Source: Thamnaconus septentrionalis
Lineage: Eukaryota; Chordata; Actinopteri; Tetraodontiformes; Monacanthidae
Length of the DNA stretch: 64,000 nucleotides
Assembly: GCA_009823395.1 (NCBI GenBank)
Contig: CM020507.1
Coordinates: 3,124,501 to 3,188,500 of the forward strand
Direction of reading: 5' to 3'
A program made the translations under genes and the position numbers. Positions 46,016 through 57,320 of the stretch are shown here, piece after piece. Positions within the stretch are counted from its first letter, which is position 1, and every line of letters starts with the position of its first letter. The notes beneath the pieces are model-generated. The model was given only the letters and a program-made list of their open reading frames with translations, was not told the DNA's origin and made no database searches.

Positions 46016-46623
46016 CGTGTTTGGAAGTGGAACTTGGAACGCTGCGGCTGATTGTTGCAGTATATTTCCCGATTAGGTTTCCCGAATTTGGAGTTCGGAA
46101 AAATGAATTCACACGTTGGGAAAATGAATCTCAGCGCCGGCCTTTTTGCGTTGACTAGCATCGCTGCAAACGCACAAAACACACGTGGACAATCTTTGCA
46201 ATTACGGCGCCAAGCGTCTCTGACGCAGCTGAGCCAACTCGGCTATGAAGGCAGAAAGCAAAGTCCAGACTCTCTCACGCAGAAGTGTTGAAGTTCTGAG
46301 GCCAGGAGAAAATCAGACGGTGTTAACCAGCGAGGAATCCCTGGAAGACAGGTAGAGAAGGTGGGGGGGGGGCGGGGGGGGGTACGAGAGCGAGCGCCGA
46401 GCTGCTGCTGACAGCTGGCAGCCCTCCCACCCCTCTCAACCCCCCCAATCCTCGCGCCCTTCAGAAAAAGAGGGAAGGAGGAAGTGAAAGAGGGAAGTGG
46501 CTGAATCTGGCAACCCAGAGGAGGAGAGTTGAGGGACGAGCCGCGGATGAAAGCGAGAGTGTGAGAGACGGAGTCGGCGATGAAAGGTGGGCGCTTGGTG
46601 GTAGATGAGTGGATACCGAGTAG

Positions 46624-46692
46624 CGTGTGTGTGTGTGTGTGTGTGTGTGTCGGGAGGAAGTGTGTCTGTGTGTGTGTGTGTGTGTGTGTGTT
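46624..46692 (+). repeat. two direct (GT)n tracts
   Basis: GT at 46624-46650 and 46660-46692, separated by CGGGAGGAA. Confidence 0.95.
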
Positions 46693-47010
46693 GGGGGGAT
46701 TAACCAGCTTGCAGGGGGAGAGAAAAACTTCTGTTCGCTGCCTCAGAAACAAGCCGTCACATGAGGGAGAGGAAGGGATGAGAGACAGACAGAGAGGGGG
46801 ATGGGGGGCAGGGGAGAGAAGGATGGGAGTGGGGGGGCAGTCAGGCAGCCACATCGTACGTCTCCGGGCTGTGAATAATTTAGAGGAGCACGGGGGAGAC
46901 GAGACGAAGACGAACACAAAACACTGGCAGCGTTTGACCCGGAGCTGCAGCTACATCAGTGGATATCACAGAGCACCCCCCCACCCCCCATCCCCCACCA
47001 CCGACTCACC

Positions 47011-47043
47011 CCTCCACCCCCCCTCCACCCCCCCTCCACCTCC
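47011..47043 (+). repeat. 11-12 bp C-rich minisatellite
   Basis: Three copies of CCTCCACCCCC with C-run length variation. Confidence 0.88.
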
Positions 47044-47263
47044 CACAATCCCTCTCTTCTCCGTGTCTGGGAGGAAACAGCTGTACGCTATTCTTGTTTT
47101 GCGCCTCACACTCTATGAAACTCAACAGAGGAAGCTGACAAGTCGAGGAGCTCAGTCTGTCTGGGCTGCCTCGGCGCTGCGGGGGAGTCGGGGGGGTGGG
47201 GGGAGGGAGGGAGGAGGAGGAGTGGGGGAGACAAAACTGCTTGTCGACACACACAAACACATG

Positions 47264-47312
47264 AATAATAATAATAATAATAATTATAATAGTGATAATG
47301 ATAATAATGATG
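47264..47312 (+). repeat. (ATA)n imperfect microsatellite
   Basis: AAT units followed by GATAATGATAATAATGATG. Confidence 0.93.
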
Positions 47313-47536
47313 TCGACTCGCGTAATGTGACAAAGGCCAAAGTGGAGCGCTGATGCTGCGGCGGCGTCCCAAACAGGAAGTGACACGAGGATTTCTTTTT
47401 TTTTTATTAAGACCCTCCCCTTCCTCCTCCCCTTCCTCCTCCTCTTCCTCTACCACATTAATTCATGCCTTGACATACTTTGCTTTGTTTCAGATGACAG
47501 ACTTTACACCACCATAATAAAGTCAAGAATCAGCAG

Positions 47537-47588
47537 GTTAGCGCTCAGTTTGCAAGAGGAACCCGTGCCCTTTGTGACATCACAAAGC
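47537..47588 (+). repeat. dispersed repeat with degraded TTAGC module and GTGACATCAC motif, copy d
   Basis: GTTAGCGCTCAGTTTGCA is followed within 15 bp by GCCCTTTGTGACATCACAAA (47566-47585). Confidence 0.5.
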
Positions 47589-47677
47589 GACGAGCAAAGG
47601 ATGGACTTTTCGCTCTTTCCTGTGGAGTTCATCGGCAGATCATCGCTGCGACGTGCTAGTGAAACGGTTTCGCATCG

Positions 47678-47701
47678 TGTGTGTGTGTGTGTGTGTGTGT
47701 A
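47678..47701 (+). repeat. (GT)n microsatellite
   Basis: Twelve GT units. Confidence 0.94.
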
Positions 47702-47840
47702 CAGGGCAGGGTCATCGTCAGGAGGAGGAGGGGCCGGGGGTGGGGGGTGGGGGGGAACAGCTGCTGAGCAGCCGGCCGGTGATCAGGAGCAGAAGAGGTT
47801 TGAGTCGAGGTGTCATGAATCAACTCACCTGCTCACTGCA

Positions 47841-47842
47841 GC

Positions 47843-47910
<68 letters not shown>
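47841..47910 (+). repeat. (GT)n-(GA)n compound microsatellite
   Basis: GT units switch directly to GA units at about 47867. Confidence 0.97.
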
Positions 47911-47915
<5 letters not shown>

Positions 47916-48770
47916 CTGCTGGGCATCTGTGGTGGGAGTGACAGTTGGCCATCGGGCCGAGGGCGTCCTGATGGATCCGGGTGGGAGGGGCCATTTATGA
48001 CAGCCAATAGAGGCAAAGAGCAAATACTGTAAATAATAAAAAAAAACCCAGCAACAACAACAACAACAAGCAGCCGCGTGACTTTGTGTGTGTGTGGAGG
48101 TCCAGTAGGACGAGGCGACTCGCCCCCCCCACACCTCTGTCTCCTGCTGGCCGTGCGTGCCTGATATTAATGGGACGTCCCTTGTTTGTAAACGTGCCAA
48201 GTTGTGCGAGCGCCGCTGCAGGCTGTCTATTATCGCAGGCCTCTGGGGCGGCGTTTCCATATGGCGCCGCATATGGCGGCAAGCAGCGTCAATTAATGTT
48301 GTTATAATACTGATTTTTTATGAGCTCTGCGCCCCCCACCACCCCCTCCTCCTCCCTCCTCCCTCCCCCTCCTCCACGGCACCGTAACTTTGTCTCCTCT
48401 TTGATCAGCCCAACCTTCTCGCCGACGTCTCGGCGCTTCCAAGATGCGAAAAGTTTTTCTCTTTTTTTTTCCCGTGTTTCTTTTTTTTATTTCTTGTTGT
48501 CGTGCCAGAATCCCGAGAGCTCCGGGCGGCGCCGCTCCAAAACGCCGTCGCTCAAAAAGAACCTCGAACGCCACTTTGTTTCCCCCGTTCTGCCGGCGCC
48601 GCGTGTCAGAGCCTCTTCTGATCCACTCCGAGTGTTTCCATGGAACGCCAAGAAGAACATGAGAGCGGGATGAAGACGGCAATTAAGGCGGCTGGAGGGA
48701 AGAAGAAGAAGAAGGAGAAGGAGGAGGAGAAGAAGAATCACGTGTGCCACCTAACACAGCACAGTTGGTC

Positions 48771-48790
48771 TCGCCACCTGGTGCTGCTGG
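48771..48790 (-). promoter_or_regulatory. CTCF-like motif
   Basis: The minus strand reads CAGCACCAGGTGGCGA, with a single deviation from the CTCF core. Confidence 0.38.
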
Positions 48791-48796
48791 TTGGGG

Positions 48797-48828
48797 TCGC
48801 ACGGCGGCACGGCGGCACGGCGGCCTGT
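48797..48828 (+). repeat. 9 bp tandem repeat GCACGGCGG
   Basis: Three copies of GCACGGCGG in a row. Confidence 0.88.
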
Positions 48829-49007
48829 TAGCCTGTAAAATTAAAGCTGCGTTTATGCACAAAAGCGGCATGCAGGCGGATGCGAGGAGAGAATCGAAGG
48901 GGCTCCTTTTTGTTCCTCCGCTGCCTTTGGTGGTGGCGGATCTGACAGGAGGAGGGGGACCAAAAAAAACCCCAAAAACAAAAACCTCCTGCTTAAAAAT
49001 CTCCCAG

Positions 49008-49009
<2 letters not shown>

Positions 49010-49045
<36 letters not shown>
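49010..49045 (+). repeat. (CAG)12 microsatellite
   Basis: Twelve perfect CAG units. Confidence 0.97.
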
Positions 49046-49046
<1 letters not shown>

Positions 49047-49128
49047 ACACCAGCCTTGTCAAGCGGAGCCACAATTAGAGACGAGATCAGTGGCGCTTCC
49101 TAGCGAGCGACATCTCGCCGCCGCCGCC

Positions 49129-49156
49129 CCTCCTCCTCCTCCTCCTCCTCCTCCTC
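49129..49156 (+). repeat. (CTC)n microsatellite
   Basis: Nine CTC units. Confidence 0.94.
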
Positions 49157-49589
49157 GCCGGGACTGGTTTTCGTTTGAGGGAAGGCACTCAAAGCGGCGG
49201 GGTTTTTAAAACCTTTTTTTCCTGCCGATGGCTAATCACTCTCAGGATGAAAGGCCCCGGCGTGTTCGCTTGTCTCGGGCGTCGGGAGGGAGGGGGGGGG
49301 GGAGCTTCCCTCGCCGTTTCCTCTCCGTCTCTCTGATTCTGATTTGTTTTTGTTCAGCTACAACCACCCCTACCCCCACCTGCACCCCTGCCTCCACCCC
49401 CCAACCCCCTTTCAGCAGGCAGGCTTGGCAGCGGCGTTTGAAGGTGCAGTCAGACCCGAGCGCGAGCCCCGATGCTTTGTAGTGATATTTCCAGCAGCAC
49501 AATCTCATTACTTTTTGACGTGGGAGACGCGCGCAGGGGTGGATTGTCATTTCACGCTGTCAAAAGTTCCGCCAGGGAGCGGCAGACGT

Positions 49590-49637
49590 GTGTGTGTGTG
49601 TGTGTGTGTGGAGGGTGGTGGTGGTGGTGGTGGTGGT
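49590..49637 (+). repeat. (GT)n-(GGT)n compound microsatellite
   Basis: GT units, GGAG, then GGT units. Confidence 0.94.
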
Positions 49638-49654
49638 GAGATGGAACTTCAATG

Positions 49655-49740
49655 ACCCTGCGTGCCTTCCGGCTCATCAAAACTGAATATATTAAAGCGG
49701 ATCACGCAGATAAAACCCAATGAAGCGCATCCATGAAGGT
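49655..49740. promoter_or_regulatory. putative conserved non-coding fragment
   Basis: CATCAAAACTGAATATATTA and ATAAAACCCAATGAAGCGC in a low-repeat interval. Confidence 0.2.
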
Positions 49741-49887
49741 GCTTGTCGAGCCTAATGTCCAGACCCCAGGAGAGCCGGCAGGAACCTCTCACATCTCCGG
49801 AGCTGCGCCGCGCATTTCTCTTCACAGCATCGCAACCCTGGCGACACCACGCACCAGCTTCGCAAATTCCTCACCCATCTTTCCTGT

Positions 49888-49890
<3 letters not shown>

Positions 49891-49926
<36 letters not shown>
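49891..49926 (+). repeat. (CA)18 microsatellite
   Basis: Perfect CA run followed by TAGAGGG and TATATATAG. Confidence 0.97.
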
Positions 49927-49931
<5 letters not shown>

Positions 49932-50531
49932 GGGAACTATATATAGCTGCGCCTCTTTAAAATTGAGAGAAAATCTTCTATCTGCGCTCACGCAGAGAGC
50001 CAGGAAGCGCGTGTAGCCAAGACAACAAGTCGCGCACCTCGGAGCAATGGTGAGAGGAGCTTTTTCCCTCCGAAAGAAAAAAAAAAAAAAAGGAAGAAAG
50101 AAAGGAAGGAAGACAGAAAAGAAACGCAGTCCCTCAAAGTTGATTTCACACGAGGTTTCCTTTCAATGGCGAGGAGAAGAAACTTTGCTCTGTTGAAGGA
50201 GCTGCCAGCCGCTGATTGAAGCACCCCGGTTACTATGAGCGCCCCGGCCTGTTGCTGGGGCGACTGTCCCAAAGTGCTTCCTGGGTAATTTTCGAGGTCA
50301 CTGGTTTGTGCACGCCTCTGCGTTGCAGATGGGCCCACCCTCATTCAGGGCCCAGCGGGAACTCTTTCATTAGGCCCAGTGAATGGCCTCATTCATCCCC
50401 TTCACCTCCATTGGTCACGCTGCGTCTCTGCAGAGGGCCCAGAACAAACTTTTCTCTCTTCCCCCGGCCCTCTGATCTTCCACGCAGCCACCCACCTTCA
50501 GTCATGCTTGGCCTTTTGTTCCAATGCATGC

Positions 50532-50554
50532 AGTGGTGGTGGTGGTGGTGGTAG
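50532..50554 (+). repeat. (GGT)n microsatellite
   Basis: Seven GGT units with one AGT, ahead of a G run. Confidence 0.9.
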
Positions 50555-50851
50555 TGGAGCGCAGCCTCGGGGGGGGGGGCTCGTCCCCGGTGCTGGGAAC
50601 CGTCTCGGGCCGCCGCTGAGGTGGTCGCGGCGGCGAGAGCGGAGCGGAGCTGTCGCATTTACTGCCGTCCTCCCGGGGAAATTTTCCACAACATGGGTCA
50701 ACGAGGGGCAAAAAGGAGACGACCGGGACGACTTCTGATTCCATCACGTGAGCAAACCCTGGAGGTTGATCGGCCAATCAGATCTAAATAAGTCCTGTGT
50801 TGATATATATATATAAAAAAAAAAAAAATCCACCACAAATGTTCTGTAACA

Positions 50852-50965
50852 ATTAGGGATGCACCAATACCACTTTTTTTGCAGAACGAGTAGAATAGCA
50901 GTACTTGCATTATAGCACTCACTGATACTGATACTGAGGACTTCAAGCATCGGTGTTAGCAGGAG
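50852..50965 (+). mobile_element. hAT-type transposon end fragment
   Basis: TTAGGGATGCACCAATACCA is close to the terminal sequence of an abundant fish hAT family (TAGGGATGCACCGATA). The internal words GAGTAGAATAGCAGTACTTG and CTCACTGATACTGATACTGA are also typical. No transposase coding and no second end were found. Confidence 0.6.
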
Positions 50966-50969
50966 GCTA

Positions 50970-51950
50970 AAACCTAGCATTACTTTTAGAAAAGGAGGCT
51001 GGAAACAGAGGGCTTGTGTATTTTTTGGGTGGGAGTGGGGGGGTGGGGGGGAGTTATCACATAAAGCTGTTCAAGTTTATCACCACATCTATATAATGTT
51101 CACTACAATGTAAATGTAATTTGTAATTTTTCTCTGGCGAACACTCTGGAATGCTGCGTTTTCATGGGGTTCTTTTTTTGCGGGCGGGTACTGGAAACTT
51201 GTGTGAGAAGCATCAGTACCCACTCAAGACTGGGAAAAACAGGAAATGACACAAACGTGCGTTGTTTTTTTTCCCGGTTTGTGTTGTTTATCTCGCTGTG
51301 TGTGCGGTGAAGCTCCTCCTGCTGTTAGCGTTCATTCTTGGTCAACAAATGCATTTGTGGAATAACGCAAGTTCGCGCAACAAAAGCATCAGAATTCGAT
51401 CGCTGAACGGCGACGCGCAATTGACGGCGTTATCCCGTGTTGCACGTCGTTACACAACGCCACCACGCGAGCCGGGAAATTACCCCTTCAGGTGTTTTCA
51501 CATTGCAGGACGGAAAAAGCTCCCCGGCAACAAGACCAGGAATTTTTCACGGCATTTCCACTCGGCCTCTCGCCGCCTCGGCTTCTCACGTCTGCGGCCG
51601 TTTTTCAACGTGAGGGTTGAAATTTCAAACGGCTGTAAATCACCTGCTTCACTGCTCGCTGGAAACCTGGTTGAAGTTAGCGGCGCACACGTCTACGTGC
51701 CGCTAAAAAACCCTTAAAATTTTTTATGGTCGGAGTCAGAGGACAGATATGACACACGGCTCCCGGCTTCACGTTTCACTTCCTGTCTCCTGGCGCGACG
51801 GAAGCCAGTCATTACTGCGACTCGCTGACTGATTCCGATAAGCGTGCGCTCGTTCGCGGGCGGAGTCGTAAATTATCGAATAAAAATCAATCCGCCGTTG
51901 ACTCTTCAAAGGCGGCGCGGAGCTTCTCCGGTTTCACCACTTCCTCCCCT
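50970..51950. other. unique non-coding sequence with one unsupported open frame
   Basis: The 151-codon plus frame at 51262-51717 starts with a hydrophobic stretch, then turns basic. It has no domain I recognise and lies in DNA that resembles its surroundings. It could be chance. Confidence 0.45.

Positions 51951-51954
<4 letters not shown>

Positions 51955-51984
<30 letters not shown>
51955..51984 (+). repeat. (CT)n microsatellite
   Basis: Perfect CT run. Confidence 0.96.
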
Positions 51985-51987
<3 letters not shown>

Positions 51988-52118
51988 CTCGGCCACTAGA
52001 GGCTCCTCCCACCGCACCACTGAACCTGCTGGAAAGTGACTAATTGTCTTGCGCCGTCGCCGTGTCCGGAATGAGATTCGCTCCAACCGGCGACAGGGTA
52101 CACAGTCATTTCGCTTCT

Positions 52119-52166
52119 CCTTCCTTCCTTCCTTCCTCCTCCTCCTCCTCCTCCTCCTCCTCCTCC
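52119..52166 (+). repeat. (TTCC)n-(TCC)n compound microsatellite
   Basis: Four TTCC units then about eleven TCC units. Confidence 0.95.
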
Positions 52167-52169
52167 CCT

Positions 52170-53340
52170 CCACCACCCTCCTAACGTTCCACAGCAGATT
52201 TACCCCCTCGACTTCTCAAGCTACTGAGCTGTAAAATTGACTGGACAGCAGGCAGGATAAAGAATGAGACCTGGCATCGTGGACGCACTAACCTTGAGGA
52301 GGGCCACTGCTGCTGGCTGCACCTAAAGAGATGGAGACAGAGCGTCAGCCGGGTTGGGGTGGACTGCGGAGGGTTAAAAATGGAGAAATAAATCATAAAT
52401 ATATATAAAAAAAAGAGAGAGCGAGAGAATAAACGAGTGGCGGCGGAGGGAGCGGATGAAGAGGTCGGAGGTGATTCTACGCCCGGCCGAGTCGTGACGA
52501 TGACGGACAGACACATCACAGACAGAAGACAGCGGCAGCCACAGAGAGGCCACGAGGACGGACCGAGTACTGCAATATCACTACTAGTACTGCAATTATA
52601 TGACTTTAATACCCCACATTGATTTTCTCCATCTGCAACCCACACAAACGAATACAACAAAAAAAATCTCCACTGATAAACACAAATAAAGCTACAACAA
52701 AAAAAGGGCAGTTAGCGTCATTTAGCATCAGTTAGCATTGTCCTTTGTGCCTTGGGGAAGTCTCAAAAAGACAAACGCCATGTCCAAAATCACATTTTTT
52801 AATTTGAGTAGTTTGGTGCAGTACAAATATCAGATACACAATTTTGGATTCAGGTTTTTAGAAAAGAAAAGAAAAGATTCAGCGGCTCAACAGTAAAGAA
52901 ACCAACGTTAACGTCAGTGCCGTGTTTGTTAGCGACGAGACGCTGAGCTTAGCGAGCACGCTAACGTGGTTGCGCTTCAACGTCACCAATCAGGTCCAGT
53001 GTCGACAAGCACACGGCTTGTTTGTGTAGGCACTGAAACACTGAATGTGTGGTGCAAAAGCACACAAACAGACAAATCGACAAACGTTAAAAAGCCTTTA
53101 AAAAAACGAAGGAAGAGAATTTGACGAACAAATACACAAACAGTTTATCAGTCACATTCAAAGCATCCTGGTCTTTTCCTCTTTTTCATGACTGCTGAGA
53201 GTTGGCTGAAACTCTCACACCACATGTTGCTTTGCTCTTCTTTCAATGAGGACAGGTCGTCCTGTTCTCATCAAACTGACCTCTGCTGCCGTTTTACAGG
53301 GTAGTACAAGTACAAGGGAACTTCTTTCCGCCACAACAAA
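52170..53340. other. unique non-coding sequence with TTAGC word cluster
   Basis: Includes GTTAGCGTCATTTAGCATCA at 52711-52730 and GTTAGC/GCTAAC words to 52975. No gene seen. Confidence 0.45.
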
Positions 53341-53348
53341 TCCTCGCC

Positions 53349-53382
<34 letters not shown>
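53349..53382 (+). repeat. (CCG)n microsatellite
   Basis: Eleven CCG units, all CpG-containing. Confidence 0.96.
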
Positions 53383-53764
53383 CCTTTTCCCTGAACGGCC
53401 GGGTGGAACTGCTGCGTGGGCTTCGGCTGCGAGCTCCTTCGCCGGTAGCTTTTCAAGACGGATCGGCCAGATTTTAGACTTTGGAAACCTTGCCGACGGA
53501 GCTGCGGGGGCGTGGCCAGCGGCACCGCAGTTAACAAATCCCACCAATCAATTTACAACGATTCGCAAAATACACCGGCTGCACTTTAGATGTGAACAAA
53601 TGAAGCTCCATTCGCCCACAGACCACATTAGCGCTCTGAGCTGCTGCTCCTCTCCCCGACAGATTTTGCCGGTTTGTAGTCTCGGGTGGGCGGACGCCCC
53701 CCCCTCCTCCCCGACCCCCCCCGACTTCCTCCCCACCCCCACCACCTGCGGGGGAGAGGGGGGG

Positions 53765-53970
53765 TTGCTGCACTATCATTTGCAGGAAAATTACTTCAGT
53801 AATGAAGAATCCAGGCCCATAAATCCTGGCGGCCTCACCTTCCTTCGCCTCCCAAGTCTCGGCGTACAGCTAGTAAAAATTCCCTTTAAAAAATTCATAG
53901 CGCAATTTTGCTCAAATCCCTCCCAGCAAGCACAATTATGGAACTTTCATCTCAATTGATTTATGTCCTG
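53765..53970. promoter_or_regulatory. putative conserved non-coding element
   Basis: AT-rich, repeat-free: TATCATTTGCAGG, TTACTTCAGTAATGAAG, CCATAAATCCTGG, TTCATAGCGCAATTTTGC, ACAATTATGG and CAATTGATTTATG. It is bracketed by C-rich and G-rich runs. Confidence 0.35.
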
Positions 53971-54294
53971 AGCAAAGGAGGGGGGAGCGGGAGGGGGTGG
54001 CAGCGGTGGGGGTCACAGGCTAAAGGAAGGAGGGAGGGAGGGAGGAGGGAGGAGGGGCAAAAACAAGTGGTAAATCATTGTTTTTAAAAGGGAAGGCGTG
54101 AGGCCTTTTGTCACTTTCACTGCGGAAAACAGAGAGGTGCACACGGCAGGAAGGGGAGGAGGAAGAGGAAGAGGGCTTTAAAAGGCAGGAGGAAATGGAG
54201 GAGAAGAGGAAGAGGAGGAGCAGGAGGAGGAGGAGGGGGAGGGAGATGGCGGCAGCGGCGGCGGTGGAGTGGGAGTGGGGGTGGGCGAGAGGAA

Positions 54295-54530
54295 GGAGCG
54301 GTATTCCACTTGATTAATAACACTAATCAAATTATACTGTGTTCCACTGCGCCCTGAAATCTGGGGCCATAATGTCCTCTAATGGCGAGGTTCATGGAGC
54401 TAAACTTCAGAGGGAAAACACGGCGCTGACTGCTGCACGCCTTAATGAAGGCAGTAAAACATCCATTTCCACAAGCCATGAAATGAAAGGCAAGATTGTA
54501 GATGTGAACCCATTGGCTCTGCGGCGGCGG
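54295..54530. promoter_or_regulatory. putative enhancer with palindromic TTGATTA/TAATCAA site
   Basis: TTGATTA (54310-54316) and TAATCAA (54324-54330) form an exact inverted repeat with a 7 bp spacer. AAATTATAC, CCATAATGTCC, CCTCTAATGG and CCTTAATGAAGG follow. The arrangement fits paired homeodomain or PBX/HOX-type binding; function is inferred. Confidence 0.4.
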
Positions 54531-54631
54531 CGGCGGCGAGGGGGAAAAAATAAAGGAGGGGGAAAAAGCAGAGGGGAAAAGAAGGAAGGCCGTTAAGGCC
54601 AAATACTGCATTGGTGAGAGGGCGATAGTGA

Positions 54632-55068
54632 GATGGAGGGATGGATGGATGGATGGATGGATGGAGGGATGGATGGATGGATGGATGGATGGATGGAGGG
54701 ATGGATGGACAGATAGATGGATGGAGGGATGGATGGACAGATAGATGGATGGATGGATGGAGGGATGGACAGATGAATGGACAGATAGATGGATGGACAG
54801 ATAGATGGATGGAGGGATGGATGGATGGACAGATAGATGGACGGACCGATAGATGGAGGGATGGATGGATGGATGGACAGATAAATGGATGGAGGGATGG
54901 ATGGACAGATAGATGGATGGAGGGATGGATGGACAGATAGATGGATGGATGGATGGAGGGATGGACAGATGGATGGACAGATAGATGGATGGACAGATAG
55001 ATGGATGGAGGGATGGATGGATGGACAGATAGATGGACGGACAGATAGATGGAGGGATGGAAGGATGC
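54632..55068 (+). repeat. GGAT/GACA/GATA tetranucleotide array with 196 bp higher-order period
   Basis: About 435 bp built from GATG, GACA, GATA and GAGG units. The segment at about 54695-54866 recurs from 54891 with a constant offset of 196 bp and few differences (for example GACAGATGAATGG against GACAGATGGATGG). Long Asp-Gly-Trp or Pro-Ser-Ile frames are artefacts. Confidence 0.95.
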
Positions 55069-55168
55069 AGAACCGTAAGAAGAAAAATGGACACAGAGCA
55101 GAAGAGGAAGAGGAGTTAAAGGGCAGGAACGCTTTGGGAAAAGCGAGATGATGAAGTGGAGATGAGGA

Positions 55169-55199
<31 letters not shown>

Positions 55200-55200
55200 C
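55169..55200 (+). repeat. (CTG)n interrupted microsatellite
   Basis: CTG units with CTA interruptions. Confidence 0.92.
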
Positions 55201-55849
55201 TCCGCACCCCCCACCCCACCTCCACCTCCGCCCCCACCCCCCTGAGAAACTTCCCGAGGCCGAGGGATCCGTGTGATCCGCTGATTACGGATGAGCCGGC
55301 CCGCCTCGCCGTGTCTGTTACACTTAGCGCCGCTGACAGCGACCACAATTCATCTCTATTTAGCCGCTGATGCACCCAAACCACAGCGGCCTCCCCCTCA
55401 TCCATCTCAATAGCACTCCATTAGAGCGCCGCGCCCGCCCCCCTCCACCACCTCACCTCGTCATCCACCCAGGCATGCTTGCTGTTGACTCGTTCTTCCC
55501 ACCCCTCCCCCACCACCACCAACTAGGATCCTCCAGTCCGGTGACCTGCAGCTTCCAGGTGTTTTTTCACACTGTTCAGCTTCATTCCGGAAAAAAACTC
55601 CTGGGTGCTGTCGAGGTTCGCTGCTAGAGGGTTCCATTCCCAGACCCAGACTCCAAGACTCCATTAGAGCATGCGCAGCACTGTCACTTCCCATCATGCC
55701 TCTGTAACTCACGTGATCTCTTTGGCCAATCAGAACGATTCTGGAGAAGGTCACGGACAGACGCGTCGGAACGAGCTGAGACACAGCAGCGCTTAGCAGC
55801 TGCTTTTTTGAGACCAAGCGATTTTTGTGCTGCAGTACCTCGAGTGGCC

Positions 55850-55960
55850 ACCGCCATATTGCCAGTCCAGTATCCAGTTCTTATAATACATCCATGGTGC
55901 TGGATTTGCATGAGTTTGCATGATCTCTGTGTGCACGATAAACTGATATACGGCTCTCCA
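55850..55960. promoter_or_regulatory. tandem octamer-like sites
   Basis: ATTTGCAT (55904-55911), the exact reverse of the POU octamer, is followed two bases later by GTTTGCAT (55914-55921). A YY1-like ACCGCCATATTGCC lies 45 bp upstream. Confidence 0.35.
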
Positions 55961-56400
55961 GCATCCTAAACACGCCTCGTGCAAGCAGGCGGGATTCTGG
56001 GACGGCGTCACAACAACATTGATATTTTGTTGCCGGGCAGAAGAACATCTCAAGGCGCTTTTTGTTCCCGTTCCTGCGTCGTCGGTTGTGTTTCAGTTGT
56101 GAGCACAAAAGAGCCACCAAGCCGGGACGGAACGGAGTCGAGGCACGACGTCGCGTCCACGTCTCGTCCAAGGCGAGCCGAGCCGGCGAGGAAACAGCAT
56201 CGCCTCCGGCTGATCCGGACGCGAGACAGACTTTGGATTCTGCTCGGAGAGATTTTATAACGCGACGCCGGCGTGAAGACAATATTATTAGCCTGAATTT
56301 AGCTGTCAGCTCGTCGCTGGTGGTAAGAAGTCTGTTGTTGGCAGTGAGACATTAAGTGTCTGACATCTGAAAAGAATGTGCAGCGGCGCCCGAGGCGGCC
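55960..56400. other. CpG-bearing unique sequence
   Basis: A frame at 55979-56260 contains SCVVGC, a word recalling zinc-coordinating THAP starts, but the rest of the domain is absent. I do not call a gene. Confidence 0.45.
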
Positions 56401-56416
56401 GTCACAGTCACACCTC

Positions 56417-56417
<1 letters not shown>

Positions 56418-56453
<36 letters not shown>
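56418..56453 (+). repeat. (CA)18 microsatellite
   Basis: Perfect CA run. Confidence 0.96.
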
Positions 56454-56456
<3 letters not shown>

Positions 56457-56681
56457 GATAAAAAACGGAAAAGTTCCACCGTGCTACTGGAACTCGCACC
56501 GAGACGCTCAGATTGCTACAAATAGGTTACGCTTTGCATTTAAACTACTAAATTGCACATGCAGCAAACAATCAAATCAGCAATGCATCTTGGGTAAATG
56601 AAATGCTGTGTGTAATCCTTGGGGGCAAAATTTTCATCTGGAGAGCGAGAGTGTGTGGAGGGTGGAAGTGGGGGGGGGGTG

Positions 56682-56714
56682 CAACAACAACAACAACAGC
56701 AGCAGCAGCAGCAG
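56682..56714 (+). repeat. (CAA)n-(CAG)n compound microsatellite
   Basis: Five CAA units then six CAG units. Confidence 0.94.
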
Positions 56715-56719
56715 CGAGA

Positions 56720-56980
56720 GCTGAGAAAACACAGATTGCCATTGTTATTATTATCATAATTACGGCTGTGCTTATCGTGGCGCGCGCAGCCTCAATCAGG
56801 GCCAAGCGCGGCCTCGCTCGCCGCAAACTTCTTGTTTTGACTGGCTCCACTTTTTTGGGAAACGACGCACTTGGCTGCCACGCCAAAAACTCAATCAGGC
56901 ACAATTACATCGCCATCAGATAGACGTGTAATTGATTTGAAAGCTGACACGAGATATAACTACATTACAGTGCAGGCGCG
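56720..56980. promoter_or_regulatory. putative enhancer with inverted CAATTAC/GTAATTG sites
   Basis: CAATTAC (56902-56908) and GTAATTG (56928-56934) are exact reverse complements with a 19 bp spacer. Nearby are TTATCATAATTACGG, AACTCAATCAGGC and ATTGATTTGAAAGC. Repeat-free after the first 30 bp. Confidence 0.4.
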
Positions 56981-57159
56981 GCGGGGAGGCTCCTCGGGGA
57001 CGCGGCCTGCCGGGAGCTCATTACCGCCAAAGCTTTGAATTATTGAATGCTAAACGCGGTGACATTGAGCGGCGGAGGCGGAGCCACTGGCTGCGACAAC
57101 CCGGGCGAGTGTTTATCTCAACTTACAGCAACCCAAGACGTCTGCGGGGGGGTTGGGGG

Positions 57160-57320
57160 GTGGTGGTGATCCGCACGGCGCATGAATATTGCAGGGGGGA
57201 GAAGTTGTAACGGTTCATAATTGAAAGGGTTCAGGCCAAGGTGGAGGCTGCAGGTGCGCAGCCGCTAACGTTGCTAATTCCCCGGCTAGTGTTTGTCTAA
57301 TCGCGGCCAGACAGAAATGC
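57160..57320. promoter_or_regulatory. putative conserved non-coding fragment
   Basis: GCATGAATATTGCAGG, GGTTCATAATTGAAAGG and GTTGCTAATTCC lie in an otherwise GC-rich segment; the 57175-57240 part looks best. Confidence 0.22.

Noticed and set aside
51262..51717. 151-codon frame with hydrophobic N-terminus and basic C-terminal part
   Set aside because: No recognisable family, no codon pattern distinct from its surroundings, and no splice or promoter evidence.
54327..55405. Pro-Ser-Ile/His repeat frames over 250 codons
   Set aside because: Translation of the tetranucleotide array.
55979..56260. Possible THAP zinc-finger start (SCVVGC)
   Set aside because: Only the first cysteine pair can be matched; the later Cys-His pair and the AVPTIF-type end are not present in any frame.
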